23,417 nucleotides of DNA from a virus: the IMG/VR virus record IMGVR_UViG_3300002835_001123, positions 1 through 23,417 of that record; one strand, written 5' to 3'. Made by a program: the position numbers and the translations under genes. Shown here one piece after another: positions 13,110 through 20,691 of this stretch (position 1 is its first letter; each line of letters begins with the position of its first letter). Under the pieces are notes generated by a model. It was not told where the DNA came from. It made no database searches and saw only the letters and a program-made list of their open reading frames with translations.

Positions 13110-13158
13110 TTTCGTGATTCCTTATTGATGCAAGAAAAGAAACAAGACAGCAGTCAAA

Positions 13159-13566
13159 TTACTTCGCTGTTTCACTGGCGTTGATTTGCAGCCGGAGATT
13201 GGATGTCGATGTAGCGATTCCAAGCACCGTGATGAAGTCGCCCGACGCCAGATCGGCATAGGGGCAAATTCCGCCCGCTGTCGTGCTCACGCAAACAACG
13301 TCACCAGTTGTAAACGCGGTGTTAAATGTCAGGTTGCCACTCGTGGCATACTTCAACGGCTGCCCGTTTGCCGCGCCGTGAAGTGCAATTCCAGCCGCTA
13401 CGCTAGTGGCCGAAACGTCAGCATCACACGCCTTGAGCTTGCTGCTGTCTGCTGTGTCGATGTAGACGGCCATTCCCGCGGTAATTGACCCGCCAGCAGT
13501 GCCCTCACTGATTGCTGTGTTTGCTGTTCGCACGACACTGGCAGCAGTTACTGAATAGTCAGCCAT
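13159..13566 (-). CDS. Decoration-like beta protein within the tail module
   Basis: 135 residues, Ala/Thr/Ser/Gly-rich, all-beta in appearance: GSITAGMAVYIDTADSSKLK, VAAGIALHGAANGQPLKYA, then GDVVCVSTTAGGI and SGDFITVLGIATS. This arrangement resembles capsid cement/decoration proteins (DUF2190-like), and it shares general style with the decoration protein at 16993-17598. It sits, however, between the tail terminator-like gene and the tail tube gene. It may therefore decorate capsid or tail, or be a tail-tube-related protein. GGAG lies nine bases before the start, and three bases separate it from the upstream stop. Confidence 0.55.
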   Translation of the reverse strand: MADYSVTAASVVRTANTAISEGTAGGSITAGMAVYIDTADSSKLKACDADVSATSVAAGIALHGAANGQPLKYATSGNLTFNTAFTTGDVVCVSTTAGGICPYADLASGDFITVLGIATSTSNLRLQINASETAK

Positions 13567-13569
13567 TGT

Positions 13570-13998
13570 TTAGACTCCATTGTGATGAATTTCGAAACTT
13601 ACAGTGCTGTCCCAAATGCCGGTCGACTCATCCTGTTCTGATGAAATGCCGCTTGATCTGCTAAACGTAATCACTGAACCCGATCCGGTGTATGTGCCGC
13701 TATCCCACAGTGTTTCACAACGCTGAGCGACGGCCTTGCCTCTGTCGTAATCGATTGACATGACGGACACTTTTACCTGGCTTTTCCAGCCTCGTCCGCT
13801 GTTCGTTCGCCAGTGCGGTTCTGTCGCGACTTGCAATACAACGCAGTCGTCAAAATGTCCGTCCTGATCTTTATCCGCGTCGATTGTTTCGTTCGTCTGA
13901 ATGATCTCTGTTCCAACCCGCTCGGCAGGAATCATGGAGACGAGGCCCGCAGTTCCTTTCCAGCGTTCAATCAAACATTGATCAAGACCAGTGCTCAC
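13570..13998 (-). CDS. Putative tail terminator/completion protein
   Basis: 142 residues from a GTG at 13998 that overlaps the previous stop (GTGA). The pattern is a helical start (STGLDQCLIERWKGTAGLVSMI), PAERVGTEIIQ, then a beta-rich middle with a charged segment (DADKDQDGHFDD) and a C-terminal strand set (STGIWDSTVSFEIHHNGV). Size and location between the gp10-like gene and the tail tube are those of the DUF3168/gpU-like tail completion proteins that cap the tail and join it to the head. Identification is by position and general shape. Confidence 0.6.
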   Translation of the reverse strand: MSTGLDQCLIERWKGTAGLVSMIPAERVGTEIIQTNETIDADKDQDGHFDDCVVLQVATEPHWRTNSGRGWKSQVKVSVMSIDYDRGKAVAQRCETLWDSGTYTGSGSVITFSRSSGISSEQDESTGIWDSTVSFEIHHNGV

Positions 13999-14825
13999 TT
14001 AACAACCGCTTTCTTCTTGCCGCCCTTGTTGGCCTGTTTGAGTTCGCTTCCAACAACCTTGCCAAATTCTTCCTTGTTGTCTTCAACTGCCGGTTTCAAA
14101 AACGGCCTGCCTTTGCCGTCTTTTCGAAACTCCCACATCGCCATGTATCCGGCGATTTTCTTGTCAACATACACACGGCTCTCCAGCTTCTTTCCTTTTA
14201 ACCTTAACTGAGCCTTGATTGATGACCTTCCTTTTCCTGTTCGCATTTTTGGTGGCTCGCCCGGTCTGCTTGCCCCCGGATCTGCATTTGATGTTCTGAC
14301 CCGAGCGCCAGTGATGTCAACAGTGCCATCAAGATCGAACTGCGTTCTTGCTCTTTCCTGTGCTCTCAATGCCCTGCGTTGATCTCTAGCCTGTATCTTT
14401 CTTTCGCGTTCTCGAAGTCTTGCCGCCTTCTTGCGAGCCTTAAAAAACCGCGTTGTGTTTTTTGATGCCGCCCTCAGTGTCTTTCTTGCAAATCGTTTCG
14501 CCTTGCGTGTTTGTCCCGGTAACTTCTTCAGCCTTCGTCGTGCCTCTCGTAACCGTCGCTTTCCAATTCGCTTGAGTACCTTTGATGTTTTCTTGGCTTG
14601 TCGATTTGCCTTTTTTGCTCGTCGTGCGACAGCCTTCGACAACGAATTGGACTTGAAAAACTTCGCGACTCGCCTCTTGCTTTTGTTAACCCTTCTGCTG
14701 ACTACCTTGATTCTTTTCGCAACGTTTTTCTTTGCAGCCTTAACCCGCTTGCGGCCTGCCTTGGAAGTTGCTGAAAGCAGTTTCCCGGCTCTGTATCGAA
14801 GCGTCTTAGGTTTGCGTTTCGCCAT
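13995..14825 (-). CDS. gp10-like head-tail protein, C-terminal part, with histone-like basic N-terminal extension
   Basis: 276 residues. Residues 1-160 are extraordinarily basic: 69 Lys/Arg (43 percent) and only about five acidic residues, Ala-rich, resembling histone H1 tails. Residues about 180-265 match the C-terminal half of HK97 gp10-like minor tail proteins: GASRPGEPPKMRTGKGRSSI, then YMAMWEFRKDGKGRPFLKPAVED. The matching N-terminal helix half is encoded in the preceding gene (14806-14994) in a different frame, with a 20-base overlap. There is no convincing Shine-Dalgarno at the ATG (14825), so coupling or a +1 frameshift is likely. The basic segment could bind DNA entering or leaving the portal. 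A sequencing error or gene split is the alternative. Confidence 0.7.
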   Translation of the reverse strand: MAKRKPKTLRYRAGKLLSATSKAGRKRVKAAKKNVAKRIKVVSRRVNKSKRRVAKFFKSNSLSKAVARRAKKANRQAKKTSKVLKRIGKRRLREARRRLKKLPGQTRKAKRFARKTLRAASKNTTRFFKARKKAARLRERERKIQARDQRRALRAQERARTQFDLDGTVDITGARVRTSNADPGASRPGEPPKMRTGKGRSSIKAQLRLKGKKLESRVYVDKKIAGYMAMWEFRKDGKGRPFLKPAVEDNKEEFGKVVGSELKQANKGGKKKAVVK

Positions 14826-14994
14826 CTTGTTGCGCCGCTGTTCTTCTGGTTCCCGGCCGTCTCACATAACGCCGGCTCACTGACTGCTGAGCAATTGTTT
14901 TCAATTTCAAAGCAGCCGCCTCCAGTGCATCCGCTGTTTCCTTCTGCAGTTCTCGCATCATTTGAACCGTTCTGTCGATTCGCTTGATGCTCAT
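14806..14994 (-). CDS. gp10-like head-tail protein, N-terminal part (62 aa)
   Basis: 62 residues. The segment RTVQMMRELQKETADALEAAALKLKTIAQQSV is the typical first helix pair of HK97 gp10-like proteins; after SRRYVRR the reading frame stops shortly (ending TRRTAAQQDGETQT). The rest of a gp10-like domain appears in the next gene, shifted by +1, after a long Lys/Arg-rich stretch. The start overlaps the upstream adaptor stop as ATGA (14991-14994). Either this is a stable separate peptide that pairs with the next product, or the two are joined by frameshifting, or it is a broken gene. All three are open. Confidence 0.65.
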   Translation of the reverse strand: MSIKRIDRTVQMMRELQKETADALEAAALKLKTIAQQSVSRRYVRRPGTRRTAAQQDGETQT

Positions 14995-15605
14995 ACGTCA
15001 GACCTCGAACAAATCAAATATGGCAGCTCATCGCGGTTGAATCCTTTTTCGAGTCGATCCACTCGAAACGATCTGCCGTTGGAATCCGTCAAAGTAAGAT
15101 CCGTATCCAGTTCTGGAACTTCTTCAACAACGCAATACCACTCACCCTGCATGGTGCGTCGTTTGTTATCAACGTCGATTTCTGCCGAGGACTGAAACCA
15201 CTGGCACCGATATGACGCCGCCACCTCGGAAGGAATTGAAGCGTCTGCCCCGCTTGCCCGCTTGTACTTCGGCCGACGAACAGCCCTGATCGTGTCCGTC
15301 AATTGAAGGTGGCAATGAGACCGCTGCAAAGCAGTCTCCGCCGGATCCGTGTAAAGAACTCGCCATGTGCTGGTGACGTTGCCACGCTTGACACGAAACA
15401 AATCACCTTGCCGCGTCGCTGTGCCCTTCTGAACTGTCCAAACAAATGCCCGCTTGATTGTTTGCAGGTCCGGCTGCTCGATCAGGCGAACAGTTCTATT
15501 GAGCCCCGAGCTTTGGCCGTAGGGCGTCCACAATGCCTGTTCACCGAGTTCATCGGTGTTGAGGATCGCACACGCATCGACGGCCATTTGCTCGCGAAGG
15601 TTCAT
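14991..15605 (-). CDS. Head-tail adaptor-like protein
   Basis: 204 residues, mixed alpha/beta. The first 30 residues are helical (REQMAVDACAILNTDELGEQ), and the rest is strand-rich with many Arg and Asp. The last third (GEWYCVVEEVPELDTDLTLTDSNGRSFRVDRLEKG) looks like the small barrel of head-closure/stopper proteins (gpFII/SPP1 gp16-like). It overlaps both neighbours by ATGA, so translation is coupled. Its place between capsid and gp10-like genes fits head completion. No diagnostic motif is visible. Confidence 0.55.
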   Translation of the reverse strand: MNLREQMAVDACAILNTDELGEQALWTPYGQSSGLNRTVRLIEQPDLQTIKRAFVWTVQKGTATRQGDLFRVKRGNVTSTWRVLYTDPAETALQRSHCHLQLTDTIRAVRRPKYKRASGADASIPSEVAASYRCQWFQSSAEIDVDNKRRTMQGEWYCVVEEVPELDTDLTLTDSNGRSFRVDRLEKGFNRDELPYLICSRSDV

Positions 15606-15841
15606 TCAGTTGCGTCCACCAGTTTGAGAAATCCCATTCCGATGTGACCCTCAACCGCCGCTCTCAGATTACACTTGATCGCTTCAGGCGTTTCCAAATT
15701 GATCTTGACCGGCCTGTCGCCAATCTCAATTCGACCACCATTTGGCTTGTCTTTCGGAGCGATCCGAAAACCAAACACTTTCCCGGTTGCCTTTGGGCCT
15801 TTTGCGACCGTGATCGTCTTTGTTTTTTCCGCTGCTGCCAT
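15602..15841 (-). CDS. Hypothetical small head-region protein (79 aa)
   Basis: 79 residues from the ATG at 15841, preceded by GAGG seven bases upstream; a GTG one codon earlier is less well placed. The N-terminus is Lys/Ala-rich (EKTKTITVAKGPKATGK), followed by a compact domain (FGFRIAPKDKPNGGRIEIGDRPVKINLETPEAIKCNLRAAVEGHIG). Its end overlaps the next start (ATGA). It lies directly downstream of the capsid gene and may help head completion or neck assembly. The family is not recognised. Confidence 0.55.
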   Translation of the reverse strand: MAAAEKTKTITVAKGPKATGKVFGFRIAPKDKPNGGRIEIGDRPVKINLETPEAIKCNLRAAVEGHIGMGFLKLVDATE

Positions 15842-15901
15842 CACTGAGCCTCATTCCGCCGCCACAAAATGCCCTGTGATTATGGCGGATAACCACAGAG
15901 C

Positions 15902-15925
15902 CACCGGAAGACACGGCTTCCGGTG
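15902..15925 (-). terminator. Hairpin between major capsid and adaptor genes
   Basis: CACCGGAAG (15902-15910) and CTTCCGGTG (15917-15925) form a perfect 9-bp stem with a 6-base loop, 22 bases after the capsid stop on the minus strand. No U run follows on that strand, so it is unlikely to be an efficient terminator. It may be an RNA-processing or stability element that lets capsid mRNA exceed the downstream genes. Confidence 0.45.
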
Positions 15926-15946
15926 TTTCTCATCCACAGCCGCCGA

Positions 15947-16867
15947 TTAGGTGAAGGTGTGCAGAACCGCTTTCCACCATGCCAAGTAACCGAGGTTGTA
16001 ACGCGCCTCAGTCATGAACTTCACGTCCTTGGTTTCACTGTCGTCAAGCCCTTTCATCTGTCGTGAAAGCGGCTCGCGAGCCTGAAACACGAATGGCTTC
16101 AATGGGCCATCCAGATTGAACAGGTAAAACTTGCTCGTGTCGGTCAGGTAAGCACTGGACATGATCTTCGGAGCGTCCACAACGACGTTTGTACCGCCGG
16201 TGCTTACCAGAGGTGCCAGCAACGCTTCTTTGAAGATTGCTTCGAAGTCGACATTGCACAGCAGAAGCAGATTGCTCAGCCCCATGCTGATTGGTCGATT
16301 CAGCAGCTTGCCCTGATCGTTCTTGAACTTCATCATGGCGTTTCGAGCGGCGTTGAAAGCAGCCTTTGCTTCCGCCACTGTCGGCGTTGTGCCGGTTGCT
16401 GCCGCGCTGGTCAGGTCGTTGCTCTGTGTGCCAGAGTCGCCCCAACTGTGATCAGTGTCGAAAAAGAACTGACCATCGAAACACGTTGTTGACTCGCCAT
16501 TTACCAGCGTTGTGAAAAACAGCTCGTCCGGGTGATAACTGGCTTCAACGGCCAGATCCTCCATCAGCGGGCCGTACATATTCATACGGTCGTCGGCAAT
16601 GTCTGTCTTTTTGATCTTCAGCGAGTTTTCCCAATGCTTGTTCGCAATGGTGAAGGTTCCCGCTCGCAACTCGTGAAACTGTCGATCACCAAGCCACTCA
16701 CGAACGCCGGGATGATTCCCCAGCATTCCATAGGCTTCATCTGCACCGTCGCTTGGAACGATCGTCGAAACCTGCGGGTAGAATGGGGTCGCTGTCGCGA
16801 TTCGATTGTCAAATTTCTGCGTTAAAGTCCGCAGTGTGACTGTTGCTTTTGCTGTATCGAGAGGCAT
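15947..16867 (-). CDS. Major capsid protein, Mu gpT-like
   Basis: 306 residues. Diagnostic segments of the Mu-like major head subunit family: EAYGMLGNHPGVREWLGDRQFHEL (about 45-68), FTIANKHWENSLKIKKTDIADDRMNMYGPL (72-101) and GQFFFDTDHSWGDSG (131-145). Length is close to Mu gpT (305). It follows protease/scaffold and decoration genes, the expected order. AAGGA lies upstream, itself inside a tiny AAGG/CCTT hairpin. The protein forms the HK97-fold shell; here it is combined with a lambda-like portal and GpA terminase, a mosaic combination. The leader contains a long dyad at 16929-16971. Confidence 0.92.
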   Translation of the reverse strand: MPLDTAKATVTLRTLTQKFDNRIATATPFYPQVSTIVPSDGADEAYGMLGNHPGVREWLGDRQFHELRAGTFTIANKHWENSLKIKKTDIADDRMNMYGPLMEDLAVEASYHPDELFFTTLVNGESTTCFDGQFFFDTDHSWGDSGTQSNDLTSAAATGTTPTVAEAKAAFNAARNAMMKFKNDQGKLLNRPISMGLSNLLLLCNVDFEAIFKEALLAPLVSTGGTNVVVDAPKIMSSAYLTDTSKFYLFNLDGPLKPFVFQAREPLSRQMKGLDDSETKDVKFMTEARYNLGYLAWWKAVLHTFT

Positions 16868-16928
16868 CGGAAGGTTTCCTTAAAACCCTCCATCGCGGTG
16901 AACTCACACTGGGAAAATCAGACTCGTT

Positions 16929-16971
16929 GCGGGTAAGCCGGGACGCTTGCAAACGTTGACCGGCCTCCCGC
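16929..16971 (-). repeat. Extended dyad in the major capsid gene leader
   Basis: GCGGG (16929-16933) and GCCGG (16937-16941) pair with CCGGC (16960-16964) and CCCGC (16967-16971), and the middle ACG-C-TTGCAA-A-CGT is itself nearly palindromic. The 125-base gap between decoration and capsid genes contains no ORF; this structure is its main content. It could stabilise or regulate capsid mRNA. Confidence 0.4.
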
Positions 16972-16992
16972 GACGGAGACACAAAAATTCAT

Positions 16993-17598
16993 TTAGCCGA
17001 CTCGGCTTCTCGCTTCCAAATCCGCAACGCGAATTTGCAGGTTTCGAATGACGGACAACACTGTGTTTCCTTCGTCAGCCGTCGTGAATCCGAATGGGGT
17101 CGTGCTGGTCACGCTGGCAATTGCGTAGTCAGGAGTGCCCGGTGACGTGTGCGTAATCGTTGTCAACGCAGCAACAGGCAAAGCACCTGTTCCAGTCGGT
17201 TCGATCTCGACAATCAGCTTTGTGCCCGACACGAATCCAACCGCCCGGCCAATTGGAACGCTTGTCGATCCGATAGCCACGTTGATTACGTAGTTATCAT
17301 CGCCATAAACCACGTCGCCGACATTGGCCTGAGTGTAAGTGCCAGCACCAGTCAACACAAAGTCGCCTTCTGTGTAGACTTCCACTTGAATGTCACCGGC
17401 TGAACCGTTGGTATTGTCGGCTTCGTTTACGGCAATGCCGCAGAAGCCATTCACACCGGTTGCGGTGTCGTCGTCAGCAAAACCTGCTGCCGTCAGAAAC
17501 ACTAAGGTGCCCTGATAAATGCGTGTTGACGCGGCGACCGGAAACGACCGGCGCGTTCCGTCCTGAACATCAATAATTTGATTGGCTGTGACAGCCAT
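16993..17598 (-). CDS. Head decoration protein (DUF2190-like/gpD-like)
   Basis: 201 residues. Residues 1-135 are a beta-rich domain with SFPVAASTRIYQGTLVFLTAAGFA, GVNGFCGIAVNEADNTNG and a later GDVVYG...GRAVGFVSGTKLIVEIEP, typical of capsid decoration or cement proteins that follow the protease. The C-terminal tail ends in a helix (LSVIRNLQIRVADLEAR) that may trimerise. GAGGAG lies eight bases upstream. It lies between the protease/scaffold and major capsid genes, where lambda D also sits. Confidence 0.72.
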   Translation of the reverse strand: MAVTANQIIDVQDGTRRSFPVAASTRIYQGTLVFLTAAGFADDDTATGVNGFCGIAVNEADNTNGSAGDIQVEVYTEGDFVLTGAGTYTQANVGDVVYGDDNYVINVAIGSTSVPIGRAVGFVSGTKLIVEIEPTGTGALPVAALTTITHTSPGTPDYAIASVTSTTPFGFTTADEGNTVLSVIRNLQIRVADLEARSRVG

Positions 17599-17623
17599 GG
17601 CATTCGCTCCTCAAACAGTGATT

Positions 17624-17649
17624 AAAAAAAGAATCGCCCTTTCGGAGCG
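17624..17649 (-). terminator. Weak terminator/attenuator between scaffold and decoration genes
   Basis: Despite lying inside the head operon, the minus strand carries CGC-T-CC GAAA GGGCG (17649-17635; one bulged T, GNRA-type loop) followed by ATTCTTTTTTT. The protease/scaffold gene ends at 17653 just downstream of this point on the same strand's numbering, whereas the decoration gene ends at 16993. The hairpin therefore sits immediately after the protease/scaffold stop and upstream of decoration and capsid genes. Partial termination here would lower, not raise, capsid mRNA, unless an antiterminator or another promoter acts. Confidence 0.5.
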
Positions 17650-17652
17650 TGA

Positions 17653-18087
17653 TTAACCTGCAGCGTTCATTGGGGCCTTGAGAATATCCAGCCCGTCGTC
17701 AACTCGACGCATAGCGACGAACTGATCAAGCGTCATGCTCTTTGCATATCGTGGCTCGGCCGCAAATTCGGCCTTGTATTTTGCGTTTGGATCGGCAGGA
17801 GCTTCCGGCACGTTGCTAAGTGCTGGGTTTTTCTTTGCAACGATGTCACGCAAAGCGGCCTGCGTTTCTTCAACGCTGAAATTGTTGTCGACAAACAGGT
17901 TGAACTTGTCAGGAACTCCGGCCAAGTCAACCAGTGCTCGAATCTTTTTGCAGCGGGCTCTTTCGTCGGCTGCAAAATCTGTCGACAGGTCAGGCTTTGC
18001 TGCCGTCTCTTCGACTGGCGTTTCAGTCGTGGTCGTTTCTTCGACCGGTGTTTCTTCTGGCTTGTCAACTGGTGTTTCGTCGGCCAT
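17653..18087 (-). CDS. Nested scaffold protein from an internal start
   Basis: Within the protease gene an in-frame ATG at 18087-18085 is preceded by AGGGAG six bases upstream, a stronger ribosome-binding site than that of the full gene. It falls exactly at the boundary between the protease domain and the acidic linker and would give a 144-residue product beginning MADETPVDKPEE, i.e. just the scaffold part. This is the arrangement of lambda C/Nu3. Expression is inferred from the signal and domain boundary; it has not been shown. Confidence 0.65.
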   Translation of the reverse strand: MADETPVDKPEETPVEETTTTETPVEETAAKPDLSTDFAADERARCKKIRALVDLAGVPDKFNLFVDNNFSVEETQAALRDIVAKKNPALSNVPEAPADPNAKYKAEFAAEPRYAKSMTLDQFVAMRRVDDGLDILKAPMNAAG

Positions 18088-18786
18088 TACAGGCTCCCTG
18101 TTTGATAGATAGCGGTCAAGGAAACTGTTGATACGACCCCTGACCACTTCGGGTTCCGCATCGCCAAAATACGTTGAAAGCAACACTGTCGCCTGTGCTG
18201 GCAGATTTCGCAGATCAGGCGTAGTCAAATCGAACATTCCGCCGCGCGTCGCCGCTGGCTCGTCGACGATGTCTCCGGCCCGAATGTCCGAAAATCGCAT
18301 CGGCCATTTTTCGCCGCTCTTTTTCTTGTCAAACTCTTCGAGGTCCGAGTAATCCAGCCGAGTCGCTAAAGAAACGCCAAACGCTTCTGGATCGCTTTCA
18401 GCCAAATCCATGACATAGGTGCCGAGGTCGCCTTGTGGGCTCTTGAAAGCAGCGTCTGCCAAGTGCAAATCGCCACGTAGCGTTCCGCCGTCAACGCGAA
18501 CGTTTTTCCATCGACCCAAATAGGATCCCATGCCATCGCTGGACATGTTTGGATGTGTAAATCTGGCTTTTGCTCCGTTGTTGCCCTTGCTCATCATTTT
18601 CTGAGCTTGTGACAACGATTCTGCATCCACGGTCCACGGTCGTGCATCGCCGTTGTTAAGGTCGCCTACCTGCATCAGATTGGCACCGAAGATGATGTTG
18701 GCTTTGCGGTCAACCTTTGCAGGCAATTCAGCCTGCCGTGTTGTGCGGAACAATGCTGGATCCGCAATCGTGTCAAGCTGTGGCAT
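17653..18786 (-). CDS. Prohead protease with C-terminal scaffold region
   Basis: 377 residues from the ATG at 18786, with a purine-rich GGGGGGTG about six bases upstream; a TTG start 15 codons earlier is less likely. Residues 20-215 are an HK97/herpes-type assembly protease: ARFTHPN places the catalytic His at 78 and EAFGVSL the Ser at 139, with RFSDIRAGDIVDEPAA afterwards. Residues 235-280 are an acidic Thr/Glu/Pro linker with degenerate ETPVEE repeats, and the remainder is helical scaffold-like sequence (ADERARCKKIRALVDLAGVP, VEETQAALRDIVAKKNP). It overlaps the portal end by 14 bases. It cleaves scaffold and itself during head maturation. Confidence 0.85.
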   Translation of the reverse strand: MPQLDTIADPALFRTTRQAELPAKVDRKANIIFGANLMQVGDLNNGDARPWTVDAESLSQAQKMMSKGNNGAKARFTHPNMSSDGMGSYLGRWKNVRVDGGTLRGDLHLADAAFKSPQGDLGTYVMDLAESDPEAFGVSLATRLDYSDLEEFDKKKSGEKWPMRFSDIRAGDIVDEPAATRGGMFDLTTPDLRNLPAQATVLLSTYFGDAEPEVVRGRINSFLDRYLSNREPVMADETPVDKPEETPVEETTTTETPVEETAAKPDLSTDFAADERARCKKIRALVDLAGVPDKFNLFVDNNFSVEETQAALRDIVAKKNPALSNVPEAPADPNAKYKAEFAAEPRYAKSMTLDQFVAMRRVDDGLDILKAPMNAAG

Positions 18787-20416
18787 TCTGCACCCCCCGA
18801 ACTGCTTTAGCCGATTCCGATGGTTTTCCAACCGGTGCAGGAATCGCGTTTGGATCTGGTAGCCCCAACGCTTGCCGAGCCGTCATGATTCTGGCCTCTG
18901 ACCTCATCTTGGCCATCGCTTCGCGTTCTCGCTGAGCCAATGTCTCGTCGAAGTCTCTGCCTCTTGCAGCGAGAGATTCTGTTTCCGTCTGCAGTCCGCC
19001 AGCGATGGCTGCCAAGTCTGCGGTGACTTCTTTTTCAGGATCAACCCAAGGCCAGCCTGGGGGAATCCATGCGTGTTGCAGGAAGTGGTCACGATTTTCC
19101 TCGTACTTGACGGGATCAATCTTGATTGCGCCTTCAAACACACATTGATCGATAAACCGATGCCAAACCGGCTCCAGTGTTCGCTCAATAAGGCACTGTT
19201 GCCAAACCTTGAAGGTGATCCGGCCATCCATCAGAGCGAGTCGACCACCGCTGAAGTTGTTTGTAAACTGCTTGGCGAGGAGTTCGTACGGGTATCGGAG
19301 TGCAGCAGCAACGCCGTGCAACGCCCATTCGACATAAGGCGCGAGAGTAGTTCCCGGCCTTGCTGGATCAGAAAACGCGACTCCCTCGCCATCAGCGAGG
19401 TATTGAATTGTACCTGGGGACAGATCCTCAAGGTTGCTTCGTGATCGGCCCTGCTCAGCAAGAACCACTGGATCCGTTACGCCTGTGATAAACGCCGAAT
19501 GACACGCTGCGACCTGTTCCGCCACGAGGTTTGCGTAAACGAAATCCTTTAGGTCTTTCAGCCGCCCCATGGCAGGAGACAGCCACGGAACTCCGCGAAG
19601 CTGTCCAGGGAAAAGTTCTTCGTATGAATGCAGAATCTGCGTTCCAAGGTCTTTTTCATCCTCGCCTTGGTCGTAGGCCTCTGAGTCGTTTGGATGCGAT
19701 TTCCGCACGTACGCCGAGACTGGGAATCCCTGCTGATCCAACCGTAAACCAAGTCGTCGCCGCTGCCCCGGCTTTATTGACCCATAGCCAACGACAGGAA
19801 TCCGCTGTGGTGCGATGACCTGAACAGTCAGTGTTACCGGCTTCAGCGGATTGTCATCATCAGCCATTTCAAGCCAGTGTTCACCGAACAGCCCGTTGCA
19901 TCGCTCTAATTGTCTCTGCTTCGAATAGAATCGCTCGATCTTTGCCCAGCGAGAAAACAGCCATTCGGCCATGACGTTAAAATCCTCGGCCTGTGCTGGC
20001 GTCAGAATGCCGCGTTCTGGCTGGACTCTTGATTGTGGGCGAATGCCGGTCCCAACGACGTTGTCAACGCGGCCATTGATGGCTGACGATGCGTAACAGT
20101 CGTTTCGGTACAGATCCAAGGAACGGTCAATCAGCGTTTCCAGTTCAGTCGACAACTGATCGTTACTGCTCAACTTGCTCGCGAGCCACTTTTCGCCGCG
20201 AAGTCGGTCATGTTCTGCGCCTTCATAGGCTGCAAATCGTTCAGCAACACGCTCAGCCATTGCCATGCGTAGAACGTGGTCAACTCGGCTCTTGACTCGG
20301 CGGGATGCCTCTTCTGGATTGGTGCGGAACAGCCTTTTCTCTTCGCGAGTCTGCCGTGCCGCTTCTTTGACCTGTCGAACCAGCTCCGATTGTTGTTTTT
20401 CCTGCACTTCGTTCAT
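18773..20416 (-). CDS. Portal protein, lambda gpB family
   Basis: 547 residues. The N-terminal 85 residues are a charged helical extension (QEKQQSELVRQVKEAARQTREEKR). The portal core begins near residue 95 with ETLIDRSLDLYRNDCYASSAINGRVDNVVGTGIRPQSR (95-130), diagnostic of the lambda-type portal family, and continues with QILHSYEELFPGQLRGVPWLSPAM and NFSGGRLALMDGR. The Pro/Ala-rich C-terminus may be trimmed by the neighbouring protease. GAGG is nine bases upstream, and the ATG overlaps the gpW-like stop (ATGA). The dodecameric portal is the DNA gate and docking site for terminase and connector. Confidence 0.92.
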   Translation of the reverse strand: MNEVQEKQQSELVRQVKEAARQTREEKRLFRTNPEEASRRVKSRVDHVLRMAMAERVAERFAAYEGAEHDRLRGEKWLASKLSSNDQLSTELETLIDRSLDLYRNDCYASSAINGRVDNVVGTGIRPQSRVQPERGILTPAQAEDFNVMAEWLFSRWAKIERFYSKQRQLERCNGLFGEHWLEMADDDNPLKPVTLTVQVIAPQRIPVVGYGSIKPGQRRRLGLRLDQQGFPVSAYVRKSHPNDSEAYDQGEDEKDLGTQILHSYEELFPGQLRGVPWLSPAMGRLKDLKDFVYANLVAEQVAACHSAFITGVTDPVVLAEQGRSRSNLEDLSPGTIQYLADGEGVAFSDPARPGTTLAPYVEWALHGVAAALRYPYELLAKQFTNNFSGGRLALMDGRITFKVWQQCLIERTLEPVWHRFIDQCVFEGAIKIDPVKYEENRDHFLQHAWIPPGWPWVDPEKEVTADLAAIAGGLQTETESLAARGRDFDETLAQREREAMAKMRSEARIMTARQALGLPDPNAIPAPVGKPSESAKAVRGVQNATA

Positions 20417-20661
20417 CGCTGGAACCTCACAAGGTTCTTGCGACCAGCAAGGCCAGTTCCGGCCTGCGATCGCAGGTCAGCGATTCGTGCGTCAAGTTCA
20501 GCCAGCCAAGTTGATGTTGGTTCTTTCTGAACAGTTTGGCCGTCGACTGAATACGAAACGACTGGAGATCCAGACGCAAGGGCTGATTCAACCTTGTCGC
20601 GGATGTTCTCAAACAGCGTTAAGCGTTCAGATGCTGAGCGTGCCATGCGAGCATGTTGCAT
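20413..20661 (-). CDS. gpW-like head-tail joining protein
   Basis: 82 residues from the ATG at 20661 (a second ATG at 20646 is possible; neither has a clear Shine-Dalgarno). Pattern: helix (ASERLTLFENIRDKVESALASG), beta hairpin (PVVSYSVDGQTVQKEPTS), helix (TWLAELDARIADLRSQ), a match in order and length to lambda gpW. The position between large terminase and portal is also that of lambda W. gpW binds the portal after packaging and completes the neck. The basic C-terminus (AGRKNLVRFQR) fits contact with DNA. Confidence 0.75.
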   Translation of the reverse strand: MQHARMARSASERLTLFENIRDKVESALASGSPVVSYSVDGQTVQKEPTSTWLAELDARIADLRSQAGTGLAGRKNLVRFQR

Positions 20662-20691
20662 TGACTACGCAATCGGCGGCAGTGTGGTGTT

